From Fimbriimonadaceae bacterium (GTDB lineage Bacteria > Armatimonadota > Fimbriimonadia > Fimbriimonadales > Fimbriimonadaceae), in the NCBI GenBank assembly GCA_019694835.1, contig JAIBBE010000159.1, forward strand, positions 1-26,298: DNA of 26,298 bases, in the 5' to 3' direction. The notes under the pieces are model-generated. The model did not search any database. It saw only the letters and a list, made by a program, of their open reading frames with translations, and was not told the origin of the DNA. This document shows positions 16,439 through 24,471 of this stretch, piece by piece. The first letter of the stretch is position 1. Each line of letters opens with the position of its first letter. A program made the translations under genes and the position numbers.

Positions 16439-16468
16439 AGTATACTCCTGTCTAGTTATCCTAAAGCA
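16439..16468 (-). promoter_or_regulatory. Candidate promoter for tcmP-DUF5131
   Basis: On the minus strand TATACT occupies 16444-16439, seven bases before the GTG of tcmP. A TTGCTT-like -35 lies about 19 bp further upstream (near 16464-16469). With usual spacing the transcript would begin at or next to the start codon. The gene-free stretch 16432-16626 between the divergent tcmP and the Reg_prop gene otherwise contains only GC-rich sequence with no hit I can name. Confidence 0.35.
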
Positions 16469-16626
16469 AGATCCTGTGGCGCAAAGCTTCCTACCGCGTG
16501 AGCACGCTTCCCACGGGGCACCGCCGTTAGGATCGGAAATTCGGTCCAACCAGGATCGGGGAACCGCGGAAGCGGCAGGGAGCGTTGCAAGCGTAAAGGC
16601 AAGGCCGCTGGGCCCTAGGGGCTGTC

Positions 16627-17676
16627 ATGATTCTCCAATCCATCTTATTCCTGACGACGCTATCGAATTCTGCCGTGGACTGCAAAGCGCCGCCAAGGCT
16701 CGGTACGACCGTCACCGCGTTCGCCTCGAACTTGCGGACCATGTTCCAGGACCGCAAGGGGGACTATTGGTTTGGAAGCTCGAACGAAGGCCTCTTTTGC
16801 TACGATGGGAAGAATATTGTCCGCTACACGAAGCAGGACGGCCTCGCCGGCGATCAAGTGGGCGGAATCCAGCAAGACAAGAAGGGGCTTCTGTACTTCA
16901 CCACCAACGGCGGGGTCAGCAAGTTCGACGGGAAGTCGTTCCAAACGCTCCCCGAGGTCCACATGGACGCTCCGGACAAGGGTTGGCGGCTGCACAAGGA
17001 CGACCTTTGGTTCACCTACGGATCAAGCGGAGGTGGACCTTCCCGATACGACGGGAAGACTTTGTATTGTCTGAGATTTCCGAAACACCATCTCGAAGAT
17101 TCCAAGTTGGCGCTCCAGCCCAAGTCGAGCATGTACGCGATTTACACGATCTACAAAGACAAGCGGGGGTACCTTTGGTTCGGAACGGGCGATGCGGGGC
17201 TCTGCCGTTACGACGGCAAGACGATCAATTGGCTTTACGAGGATCACTTAACCAATGTGCCCGCCGGTGGCTCGTTCGGAATCCGCTCGATCATCGAGGA
17301 TCGGGATGGGAAGCTTTGGATTTGCAACACCAAGAATCGATACATCGTATCTCCCACCAATCGTCAAGCCCATGGCTTGATCGATTACAAAACCGAGGTG
17401 GGTACGGGCGACCTAACGAAGGCTATCGGACAAGAACGGCTCTACTTTCAGTCCGTGGTGAAGGGGAAGGAGGGCGATCTGTGGATGATGCCCTGGGGCG
17501 GCGGAGTCTTCCGCTACGACGGGAAGAAGCTGACCCATTACCCAGTCAAAGATGGGGACAAAGATGCGTACATGAGCCAGATTTACCGGGACAGCCGCGG
17601 CGATTTGTGGATTGCCAGCCAGACCGGCGGTCCTTACAAGTTCAACGGGAAGACGTTCGAGAGATTCTTGCCCTAG
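16627..17676 (+). CDS. Reg_prop-type beta-propeller protein, probably exported
   Basis: A 349-aa protein made almost entirely of two-component-regulator propeller (Reg_prop) blades. The repeating pattern is DRKGDYWFGSSNEGLFCYDGK, DKKGLLYFTTNGGVSKFDGK, DDLWFTYGSSGGGPSRYDGK, DKRGYLWFGTGDAGLCRYDGK, DRDGKLWICN, KEGDLWMMPWGGGVFRYDGK and DSRGDLWIASQTGGPYKFNGK (seven blades by eye). Such domains normally form the periplasmic sensor of hybrid histidine kinases; here they stand alone with no kinase or HTH part. A short hydrophobic N-terminus (MILQSILFLTTLSNSA) may be a signal peptide, with a Cys at position 19 that could be a poor lipobox. AGGGG precedes the ATG. It may bind a ligand or polysaccharide, but nothing here tells which. 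Confidence 0.82.
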   Translation: MILQSILFLTTLSNSAVDCKAPPRLGTTVTAFASNLRTMFQDRKGDYWFGSSNEGLFCYDGKNIVRYTKQDGLAGDQVGGIQQDKKGLLYFTTNGGVSKFDGKSFQTLPEVHMDAPDKGWRLHKDDLWFTYGSSGGGPSRYDGKTLYCLRFPKHHLEDSKLALQPKSSMYAIYTIYKDKRGYLWFGTGDAGLCRYDGKTINWLYEDHLTNVPAGGSFGIRSIIEDRDGKLWICNTKNRYIVSPTNRQAHGLIDYKTEVGTGDLTKAIGQERLYFQSVVKGKEGDLWMMPWGGGVFRYDGKKLTHYPVKDGDKDAYMSQIYRDSRGDLWIASQTGGPYKFNGKTFERFLP

Positions 17677-17703
17677 GGGGGCCTGAGCTTCTAGCCCGAA
17701 GTC

Positions 17704-17778
17704 TGGTGGGCGGTACTGGATTTGAACCAGTGACCCCTTCGGTGTGAACGAAGTGCTCTACCACTGAGCTAACCGCCC
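17704..17778 (-). tRNA. tRNA-Val (anticodon CAC), CCA encoded
   Basis: A 75-nt cloverleaf on the minus strand. Acceptor GGGCGGT/ACCGCCC; D-arm GCTC/GAGC; anticodon stem CTTCG/CGAAG around loop TTCACAC; T-arm ACTGG-TTCAAAT-CCAGT; discriminator A and CCA. Anticodon CAC reads GTG (Val). It begins 31 bp after the stop of the GH32 gene on the same strand. Confidence 0.97.
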
Positions 17779-17809
17779 GGAAGGAACTGATGATACCTGG
17801 CGGGCAAAC

Positions 17810-19975
17810 CTAGTTGGAAGGCCAAGCCGACCTGAGTTTGTGCACGTCGAGTCGGTCGAAATGAGCGGACCCCCGCGTCACTTTCACCGACAGCGACAGG
17901 TCGCTTGCCTTCGGCTGGAACGGCATCGGGACGAAGACCAAGCCATCGCTCGCGAAGACCTCGAGTCCGGGGCGATCGCAGAAGATCATAAGCTTCTGTT
18001 GCCCCTTGTTAAGCGGGGCTGGAACGCGGTGACCATTTACTTCGAGGGTCTCGGCGTCTGCATCGTAAGCGATCTTGGCACTGCGCACCTCGAACGTCGT
18101 CATCGAACCCGCGCTGGGCCTGAAATCCACCTTAAGTTCTACCAGTTCAGCCCGCGTCTTCCCGAGCGGATTTGCACTGTTTGGTGTTAAGGTCAACCCC
18201 TCAAGGTGGGCAGAGCTGCTGCGGAGGCGTTCGAGTTCCCTGACCGGACGGTACGCCAGGCGCGGTCCGTCGGGCGTCGTGCGCAGGCTCAATTCCAGCG
18301 GAATCGACATCGACTGGTTGAATGGCATGCCCTTCGTCTCGGTCTGGAACCAGCCAATCTGAATCCGTCGACCGTCCTCGCGCGGTATGCCGCTGAAGGT
18401 CTGGGCGGCATAGAAGCCCTTGCCCCGATGTCCCGGCAGCTTGGGCGTTTCTGGGACGAACTTCACGCCGTCGAAGGACCCGACCAGGTACTCGCTGCTC
18501 GCGGCGGTGAGGACCCACTTGGACTTCTTGGGATCGCCATCGAGGGGGAGCTCGAACAAGTCAGGACACTCGAACAAACCCTCTGTCTCGCTGGTCGACG
18601 TCCAGTCTCTTAGATTCGGCGAGTTCAAGAACCGAATCGTGTGGCCTTTCGCAGTTTCGACGTAGAGCACCATGACCCACTTCTTCGTCGGCTCGTGCCA
18701 GATCACCTTGGGGTCGCGGTTGCCCGGAGTGAACTGCGGAACGACGGGGTTCTGGGGGTACTTCACGAACTTTCGGCCGTCGGTGCTCGACGCAAGACAT
18801 TGCACCGCGGGATCGCCAGCGGCTGTGTAAATGAGAACGAGCGCCGGGCGATTGGGATAGCCGAGGCCACTGGAGATGGACCAGTCCACCACCGCGCTTC
18901 CACTGAACATCGGGCCGAGGTCGTCTGGGGCCAGCGCAATCCCAACCTCTTCCCAGTGGACAAGATCCTTGCTCACCGCGTGTCCCCAGTGCATGTTGCC
19001 CCAGCCCCAACCGTAGGGATTGTGCTGGAAAAACAAGTGATACTCGCCGTTGTAAAAGACCAGCCCGTTCGGGTCGTTCAGCCATCCGCGTCTTGGCGAG
19101 AAATGGAATTGACCCCGCCAGGCCTCGCGATAGAGGTCCTTCTCAACCTTGCGCTCCTTACTGCGGGTGATAGACTTCAGCGCTGAAGACGTCGACAACA
19201 AGCGATCGACGCGCAACCGAACCTTCTCTTCAAGCCATTGGCCCAGGTCCATCGTCGCCCACCAATCCGGCTTCCCATCGGCCAACTCGACTTCATTTCG
19301 GACGACGGTTTTTCCGTTGACGAGGAGGGAAACGAGGCGTTTTGCCGCCCCGTTCTTGATCGGGATGCTCAGGTATCGACCCGGCGGCACGAACTCCCGT
19401 TCGGCGTCTGTCTGGAAATGAGAAGGATCTTTGTCGGTCTGTACGATGTCATCCACGTTGATATGCCCCCATCCTCCCGTCGCGTTGTCCACAATCTGGA
19501 TCCTCGCGTATTGGCCCGCGAACTCGCGAACATCCCAATAGTCCGGTTCGAGGGCTTCGCTGCCGCCTGGTTTGTCATTCTGGCCCGTCGCTCGGCGCAC
19601 GATTTTGCCTCCAACGATCAGGTTCATGCAGGTTCGCTCCAAGTCCTTGCCTCCGCCGATCAGGAAGCGAAGATAGCGGCGTTGGATCTTCAACGGTGGG
19701 GAACTGAGGGTTCCAGTAGCGCTGTCGCCTCCGAGGTAAGAGTTGACGAGTCCTTTGCCCTTGAATCCGCTGACAGGCATCTGATTCGGTAGGGTGCCAG
19801 TCGCCGGTCCACTCCCGAACGCCTCGCCGGAAGTGACCCAGGACCCATAGGTTGGCCCCTCAAAGTCGGCCACGGTTAGATCGGAGCCCTGGGCCGACGA
19901 GTGCATATGGAGGAGGAACACGGCCAAGATCATTAACACAGGGATGTTAGACCAGTCGGCGAGCGAGGATGCCAT
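17810..19975 (-). CDS. Secreted GH32 fructosidase (levanase/invertase type) with N-terminal beta domain
   Basis: A 721-aa exported glycoside hydrolase family 32 enzyme that hydrolyses beta-fructosides such as levan, inulin or sucrose. The triad is intact: nucleophile Asp301 in WLNDPNG, transition-state Asp421 in RDP, and acid/base Glu469 in ECPDLF (numbered from the ATG at 19975). The five-bladed propeller spans about 280-580; the C-terminal beta-sandwich spans about 585-720. The N-terminal extension (about 30-270: VADFEGPTYGSWVTSGEAFG, LVNSYLGGDSATGTLSSP, LRFLIGGGKD) is an extra beta domain often found in planctomycete-like GH32 proteins. It may bind carbohydrate. The signal peptide includes IPVLMILAVFLLHMHSSAQG. 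The longer reading starts with TTG at 19993; the ATG at 19975 is preferred. No fructose transporter or kinase is adjacent. Confidence 0.94.
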   Translation of the reverse strand: MASSLADWSNIPVLMILAVFLLHMHSSAQGSDLTVADFEGPTYGSWVTSGEAFGSGPATGTLPNQMPVSGFKGKGLVNSYLGGDSATGTLSSPPLKIQRRYLRFLIGGGKDLERTCMNLIVGGKIVRRATGQNDKPGGSEALEPDYWDVREFAGQYARIQIVDNATGGWGHINVDDIVQTDKDPSHFQTDAEREFVPPGRYLSIPIKNGAAKRLVSLLVNGKTVVRNEVELADGKPDWWATMDLGQWLEEKVRLRVDRLLSTSSALKSITRSKERKVEKDLYREAWRGQFHFSPRRGWLNDPNGLVFYNGEYHLFFQHNPYGWGWGNMHWGHAVSKDLVHWEEVGIALAPDDLGPMFSGSAVVDWSISSGLGYPNRPALVLIYTAAGDPAVQCLASSTDGRKFVKYPQNPVVPQFTPGNRDPKVIWHEPTKKWVMVLYVETAKGHTIRFLNSPNLRDWTSTSETEGLFECPDLFELPLDGDPKKSKWVLTAASSEYLVGSFDGVKFVPETPKLPGHRGKGFYAAQTFSGIPREDGRRIQIGWFQTETKGMPFNQSMSIPLELSLRTTPDGPRLAYRPVRELERLRSSSAHLEGLTLTPNSANPLGKTRAELVELKVDFRPSAGSMTTFEVRSAKIAYDADAETLEVNGHRVPAPLNKGQQKLMIFCDRPGLEVFASDGLVFVPMPFQPKASDLSLSVKVTRGSAHFDRLDVHKLRSAWPSN

Positions 19976-20021
19976 GACATCTTGCTTTTCCAACCCGATT
20001 TGTGAATCTTCCGTTAAGGCG

Positions 20022-20033
20022 ACGGATATCCGT
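20022..20033. promoter_or_regulatory. 12-bp perfect palindrome in the divergent GH32/phosphoesterase promoter region
   Basis: The sequence acggatatccgt is a perfect dyad placed 17-28 bp before the phosphoesterase ATG and about 47 bp before the GH32 start. A TTAGAAT box that could serve as a -10 overlaps its right side (20034-20040). The position would suit an operator controlling one or both divergent genes. This is a single occurrence, so it could be chance. Confidence 0.3.
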
Positions 20034-20049
20034 TTAGAATGTCGAGACC

Positions 20050-20991
20050 ATGAGCAAAATCACGCGACGATCCGTCTTGACGATGGCGGGAGCCGCTGCT
20101 GCCGCCGTTGCACAGCCGATGACCTTTCACGAGCCCAAGTCCAACCGCAAGTTGCGGATTGCGCACTTAACCGATATCCATGTTCAGCCCGAAAAGAACG
20201 CGGGGAGTGGAATGGCACGTGTCCTCCAGCACGTTCACCGTCTCGAAGACAAGCCCGACATCATCTTCACGGGGGGCGATCTTATCATGGACGCCTTTGG
20301 TGCCGGTTTCGATCGGGTGAAAACTCAGTGGGACCTCTTTGCCAAAATCCTTAGCGACGAGAATGGCTTACCGGTCGAGCACTGCATCGGCAACCACGAC
20401 GTCTGGAGCTTCGATAAGCGGGAGAGCAGCCCCGAACACAAATCGAAAGCAGGGAAGCAATGGGCGTGCGACGTTCTCGGCCTCGACAAGACCTACCGGA
20501 GTTTCGACCGGGCTGGCTGGCATTTCATCGTGCTCGACTCGACCCATCCCGCACCGGGAGGATACACGGCTAAGCTGAACGAAGATCAGTTCGAATGGCT
20601 TGCCGAGGACCTTAAGCGAACACCGTCAAAGACACCTATCCTCGTTCTGTCCCACATCCCGATTATCGCCGCATGTGCCTACTTTGATGGCGACAACGAG
20701 AAATCTGGAAACTGGGCGGTGCCGGGTGCCTGGATGCACATCGACGCTCGACGAATCAAGGACTTGTTCGCCAAGCACGCGAACGTCAAATGTGCCATCA
20801 GCGGCCACATTCACCTCGTTGACGAGGTCGTCTATAACGGCGTTACCTACCTATGCAACGGGGCGGTATGCGGAGGCTGGTGGAACGGCAACTACCAAGA
20901 GTGCGAACCGGGCTACGCCGTACTCGACCTCTTTGAGGATGGGACAGTTCACAGAGAGTACGTGAAGTGGGGTTGGAAGCCGGGAGAGTGA
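20050..20991 (+). CDS. Exported calcineurin-like metallophosphoesterase (Tat signal)
   Basis: A 313-aa metallophosphoesterase exported by the Tat route: N-terminus MSKITRRSVLTMAGAAAAAVAQ has the twin-arginine motif and alanine-rich hydrophobic core. The five dimetal-site motifs are all present: D42-x-H44 (TDIHV), GGD77 (FTGGDLI), GNH116D (IGNHDVW), H202 (LSHIP) and GH253-x-H255 (SGHIHL). The substrate is unresolved; family members act on phosphomonoesters, phosphodiesters or phospholipid headgroups outside the membrane. It is divergent from the GH32 gene and followed by an 81-bp gap and the pseudopilin gene. Confidence 0.93.
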   Translation: MSKITRRSVLTMAGAAAAAVAQPMTFHEPKSNRKLRIAHLTDIHVQPEKNAGSGMARVLQHVHRLEDKPDIIFTGGDLIMDAFGAGFDRVKTQWDLFAKILSDENGLPVEHCIGNHDVWSFDKRESSPEHKSKAGKQWACDVLGLDKTYRSFDRAGWHFIVLDSTHPAPGGYTAKLNEDQFEWLAEDLKRTPSKTPILVLSHIPIIAACAYFDGDNEKSGNWAVPGAWMHIDARRIKDLFAKHANVKCAISGHIHLVDEVVYNGVTYLCNGAVCGGWWNGNYQECEPGYAVLDLFEDGTVHREYVKWGWKPGE

Positions 20992-21072
20992 ATTTAACAA
21001 TGAGCGAATGAATGCTTGACTTTCTCTTAACTCGCGGTCTCCACGATGAAGAGGTTCCGTTGGGAGGACAGC

Positions 21073-21960
21073 ATGAAGAAAGCCTTTACACTCATTGAAC
21101 TCTTGGTAGTCATTGCCATCATCGCCATTCTCGCGGCGATTCTGTTCCCGGTCTTCGCCCAGGCAAAGGCGGCGGCCAAAAAGACCAACGCACTCAGCCA
21201 AACCAAGCAGATCGGCACGGCTTGGCAAATGTACGCGTCGGACTACGATGACCTTGCCGTCAACGTCAGCAGTGGCGGAGCCCAGGGCGTCCACCGCACC
21301 GACTTCTGGGTCGTTTTGCAGCCTTACGCTAAGAGCGTCGAGGTGTTTTTCAGCTCGGAACGCACGGAGACAGGTTGCTACTACCACAGTCAGGCCGATA
21401 TCAACAGCACGCCTTGGGCGCAGGCGATCTACCGCCTCAATCCGACCGGACGCTGTTTAGGTTACGGCTACAACTGGGGTCCGCAGATCTACGCCGGCGG
21501 CGGTGTCCTCGGTGCCGTCCAGGATATTCCCGGCGGAGGCACCATCCAGCCAGGCCGTTCGCTGACTTCGTTCGATGAGCCAGCGAATCTCTTCGTTTTC
21601 GGCGACACGTACGATACGCCTCGCCCGACGATCGGCATGTATCCGAACAGTGCGGGAGGGAAGGCCTGGATTCTCGACACCTTCCCGGTTAGCGCGAGCA
21701 CGAAGCAGTCCAGTTTCCGATACGGTGGCAAGTTCAACATGGCTTACGCGGACGGCCATTCCAAGAGCGTGCAGTTCCGCGGAGGACTCACGCCCGGCGT
21801 CGGCTACGTCTACGTCCCGGCTGCTGAGCGGAATCGAATCGCCTACTGTGCTTCACCGACCGAGATGCTCGACGGCAGCCGGTTTGGCTATGCGAGCATT
21901 GCCTGCAAGGACTTCGTGAACATCCCATTCACCACCGCGACGCAGTGGTCCCCGAACTAG
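21073..21960 (+). CDS. Type II/IV pseudopilin-like protein (prepilin N-terminus, H-x-DG-type C-terminus)
   Basis: A 295-aa exported protein with a type III prepilin signal: MKKAFTLIELLVVIAIIAIL, cleaved before Phe with Glu at +5. A long hydrophobic helix and the linker FPVFAQAKAAAKKTNALSQTKQIGTAWQMYASDYDD follow, which is characteristic of armatimonadete/planctomycete G-like pseudopilins. The C-terminal region has FRYGGKFNMAYADGHSKSVQF, the H/DG-like box of the DUF1559 group. Start: the ATG at 21073 has gggagga upstream, whereas the longer frame from 21046 has no site. Such genomes carry many paralogues, and their individual roles (secretion, surface fibres) are unknown. One base after the stop comes a tiny lipoprotein gene. 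Confidence 0.93.
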   Translation: MKKAFTLIELLVVIAIIAILAAILFPVFAQAKAAAKKTNALSQTKQIGTAWQMYASDYDDLAVNVSSGGAQGVHRTDFWVVLQPYAKSVEVFFSSERTETGCYYHSQADINSTPWAQAIYRLNPTGRCLGYGYNWGPQIYAGGGVLGAVQDIPGGGTIQPGRSLTSFDEPANLFVFGDTYDTPRPTIGMYPNSAGGKAWILDTFPVSASTKQSSFRYGGKFNMAYADGHSKSVQFRGGLTPGVGYVYVPAAERNRIAYCASPTEMLDGSRFGYASIACKDFVNIPFTTATQWSPN

Positions 21961-21961
21961 C

Positions 21962-22171
21962 ATGAAGACTCTTATCCGTGCCGGTTTGCTGTCGGTGATT
22001 GGATTTAGCCTCGTTTCGTGTGGCGAGCAAAAGGGCGAGGACCTGAGCAAGGTCGGCGAACAACCGGCCGCCGACCTCGAAAGAGGTAAGAATGCTCAGT
22101 CCATTGACGAATGGGCCAAGGCCAACCCCAACAACGGCGCACCCGGAAGCGGGGAAGGCGGAGGAAAGTAG
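21962..22171 (+). CDS. Small lipoprotein (69 aa) coupled to the pseudopilin
   Basis: A predicted lipoprotein: hydrophobic signal MKTLIRAGLLSVIGFSLVSC with lipobox LVSC, so Cys20 would be lipidated. The mature part is a 49-residue, charged, low-complexity chain ending in a glycine-rich tail (PNNGAPGSGEGGGK). The ATG starts one base after the pseudopilin stop, so the two are translated together and probably work together, for example as an anchor or pilotin-like helper (inference). I do not recognise a named family. Confidence 0.75.
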   Translation: MKTLIRAGLLSVIGFSLVSCGEQKGEDLSKVGEQPAADLERGKNAQSIDEWAKANPNNGAPGSGEGGGK

Positions 22172-22176
22172 CCGCA

Positions 22177-22208
22177 AGTCCTCTGAGGTCACCCGACCTT
22201 AGAGGACT
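22177..22208. terminator. Bidirectional terminator hairpin between convergent operons
   Basis: A 14-bp stem (22177-22190 with 22195-22208, one G-U type position) closes a four-base accc loop. It sits between the lipoprotein stop (22171) and the thioredoxin stop (22199-22201), and its right arm contains that stop codon. The position fits a shared terminator of the two converging transcripts. Confidence 0.8.
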
Positions 22209-22684
22209 GCTTTCATCTCGAGGACAACGTCTTCGGGCTTCTTGTAACCGTCGATCCTGCCCACGACGGTCTGATTCTGGTCGATGAAGAGGATCATCGG
22301 GAAGCGATCGACGCCGAACCGCTTGCTCACGCCGATCTCACGCTCGGCATTGACTTTGACCGGAACCATCTGGCCAGAAAGCTCGACGACTTCCTTGTCG
22401 ATGAACGCTTCGATGTCCATTTTTTGACAGAACGTGCACCAATCCGTGTAGAAGTCGACCATCATGATCTTGCCCGACTTCTTGGCTTCTTTCACGGCGA
22501 ACTCATAGTTCGAAACCCAACGGACACCGGGGGATACGGTGGGTCGAGGAGCGGAGGACGCGCTCTTCGTATCGTCTGCCGGTTCCAAAGTTCGAACCGT
22601 CTTCACCTCGCCGCAGCCTGCGAGGAAGCCGAGGGCCAGCACAGAAAACAACGGGCGCAGTTTCACGAGTTGTAAGACGCTCAT
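22199..22684 (-). CDS. Thioredoxin-fold lipoprotein
   Basis: A 161-aa exported thioredoxin-like protein. The N-terminal signal ends in lipobox LAGC, so Cys24 is probably lipidated and the protein membrane-anchored. After a Ser/Pro-rich linker the thioredoxin domain has active site DWCTFC (Cys83, Cys86) and cis-proline Pro129 in RFPMILF, as in thioredoxin_7/DsbD-gamma-like proteins. It would reduce or isomerise disulfides outside the cytoplasm. It is the last gene of the tolC-hlyD operon, with its ATG 2 bp after the HlyD stop, suggesting that it matures or services the export complex or its substrate (inference). Confidence 0.9.
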   Translation of the reverse strand: MSVLQLVKLRPLFSVLALGFLAGCGEVKTVRTLEPADDTKSASSAPRPTVSPGVRWVSNYEFAVKEAKKSGKIMMVDFYTDWCTFCQKMDIEAFIDKEVVELSGQMVPVKVNAEREIGVSKRFGVDRFPMILFIDQNQTVVGRIDGYKKPEDVVLEMKAVL

Positions 22685-22686
22685 GA

Positions 22687-24471
22687 CTACCGTCCCATTC
22701 CCCCTGGACGTGCCCCGCCCGTTGTCCCGCCGCCAGAAGGTCTTGCTCCACCACCGGCGCCACCGCCTCCCTGACCCGGTCGGCGTCCGCCACCCGGTCC
22801 GGTTCCGCCAGCCAGGCCACCGCCCTGCTGGGCTTCGAGCATCTTCTGCTGGGTCTCGCGCATCGCTTTGAGGTCAATCTCGGCGACGACGACTTCCTCG
22901 CCCTCCTTGAGGCCGCTCAGGATTTCGACTCCATCATTTCCGGACTCGCCAATGGTCACCTCACGGCGGATCGGCTGACCTGTTGGGCTTGGATTCTTGA
23001 CCTTGACGTAAATCTTGTCTCCGTCGCGCTGGATCGCTTGGCTTGGCGCGATCAGGACGTCCTTCTTCTCGAGCGTCAGGAATTCGCAGGTTGCGTTCAT
23101 GCCGGGCAAGAGCTTCACTTTTGAGCCCGGAAGGATCTTCACACGGACTTTGACCGCAGTCACGTTTTGAGTCGTTGTGGCGGAAGGATTCACCCGTTCG
23201 ACCGTGCCTCTGATCTCCGCTGAAGGAAAAGCCTCTACGATCACGCGGACGTTCTGCTTTTCGTGAACTTGGGCAATGTCTGCTTCGTCAACCGCGCACT
23301 CGACGAACATTTGCGTCGTGTCGCTGAGCTGGACAATGCTGGTGCCTTGGGCGAAGGTGCTCGTTCCCGGCGGGATGATCGTGCCCTCCTCGAGGTACTT
23401 GATGGTCACGACTCCGTCGCGTGGAGCGAGGACGGTCGTGCTGTCGAGTTGGACCTTCGCGTTCTTAAGCGACACCTCATTCCTCACCGTACTGGCCCGG
23501 GCCGCAACCTCGTCCTGCCGACGCACGTCATTCGTGAGGAGGTTGGCCTTCGCTCGGGCCAGAGCGACCTCGGCGCCGGCCACCGCCTTTTGAGCCTCAA
23601 GGAGACTTTGCTTTGAAGTATCGACTTGCGACTGATTGGCCTTGGCTTGCTCCAAGTCGGCCTGCGCGCGTTTCAGCGCTTCGTCTGTCGAGACGAGGTC
23701 GGCTTGGATGTCCTTTTCGAGGGTGTCCTGGCGGAGTTTTGCGTTGTCGAAGTCGGCACGGGCGGCCTCGAGGGTATTGCGGGCTCGCTCAAGAGCGGAA
23801 GCGGCAACGTATCCTTTCTCAAGAAGGCCTTGCTGCCTTGTCAGGTCAGATTGAGCATTCTCCAGGGCGACTCTTGCGCGGTTGAGGGCTCCGGCGGTGT
23901 CGCGTCGGCGTTGGGGGATCGTGACCTCGCGCATCCGGTCAAAGGCCTGCTGGGCGGCCTTGAGATTCGACTCGGCGGTTGCCAAGTTAGCCTTTGAAAG
24001 AGTGGGTTGCCGGTCGGCTTCGAGCTCTGCACGGCGCAGCCGACTCTTGGCACTCTCGAGTGCGATTTCGGCATCCTTTACGGCTTGGCCGCCGGTGCTG
24101 AGCTGCAGTTCGAGGTTCTTCGCGGCTTGGATGGCCCTGGCGTTCGCCGAGTCGAGATCAGCCTTGGCCTGGTCGTACGTCGCTTGAGTGTCCGACGGAT
24201 CGATTTCGGCGATCAGGTCGCCCTTCTTCACCTCGGTGCCTTCCGTGACGTTCAGCTTGACGATCTTTCCACCGGCTTTGGACTTGATGTCGACCGTGGT
24301 CAACGCGACGAGTTGGCCGGTGGCGCTGATCGATCGGACCAGCTCACCTTTGGTAATCGGCGCGTACCGGTACTCAATTTCAGTTTCGGCGCTGCCGCCC
24401 CGGAAAAACACCGCCCAGACCCCGACGAGGAGGCCGATGCCGCCAACAATGATAATGCCTGTCTTCTTCAT
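22687..24471 (-). CDS. HlyD/MacA-type periplasmic adaptor of an efflux or secretion complex
   Basis: A 594-aa membrane fusion protein linking an inner-membrane transporter to a TolC channel. The N-terminal anchor is TGIIIVGGIGLLVGVWAVFF. Then comes the first lipoyl half (VDIKSKAGGKIVKLNVTEGTEVKKGDLIAEID), an unusually long coiled-coil hairpin (about 90-345, rich in A/E/K/Q heptads), the second lipoyl half (VLAPRDGVVTIKYLEEGTIIPPG), and a beta-barrel and membrane-proximal region (to about 525). The tail (about 540-594) is almost pure Gly/Pro/Arg, which is odd for this family and may be disordered. Its ATG overlaps the tolC stop by 4 bp. No MacB or RND pump gene is seen; downstream lies only the thioredoxin gene. 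Confidence 0.93.
   Translation of the reverse strand: MKKTGIIIVGGIGLLVGVWAVFFRGGSAETEIEYRYAPITKGELVRSISATGQLVALTTVDIKSKAGGKIVKLNVTEGTEVKKGDLIAEIDPSDTQATYDQAKADLDSANARAIQAAKNLELQLSTGGQAVKDAEIALESAKSRLRRAELEADRQPTLSKANLATAESNLKAAQQAFDRMREVTIPQRRRDTAGALNRARVALENAQSDLTRQQGLLEKGYVAASALERARNTLEAARADFDNAKLRQDTLEKDIQADLVSTDEALKRAQADLEQAKANQSQVDTSKQSLLEAQKAVAGAEVALARAKANLLTNDVRRQDEVAARASTVRNEVSLKNAKVQLDSTTVLAPRDGVVTIKYLEEGTIIPPGTSTFAQGTSIVQLSDTTQMFVECAVDEADIAQVHEKQNVRVIVEAFPSAEIRGTVERVNPSATTTQNVTAVKVRVKILPGSKVKLLPGMNATCEFLTLEKKDVLIAPSQAIQRDGDKIYVKVKNPSPTGQPIRREVTIGESGNDGVEILSGLKEGEEVVVAEIDLKAMRETQQKMLEAQQGGGLAGGTGPGGGRRPGQGGGGAGGGARPSGGGTTGGARPGGMGR

Noticed and set aside
14434..16626. Integrative element with integrase and attachment sites around DUF5131-tcmP
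   Set aside because: No integrase or transposase frame and no matching direct repeats could be found at the two ends. Only compositional and contextual hints of transfer remain.
16407..17747. 446-codon plus-strand frame across the Reg_prop gene and into the tRNA
   Set aside because: It runs through the tRNA-Val gene and is out of frame with the clear propeller repeats of 16627-17676.
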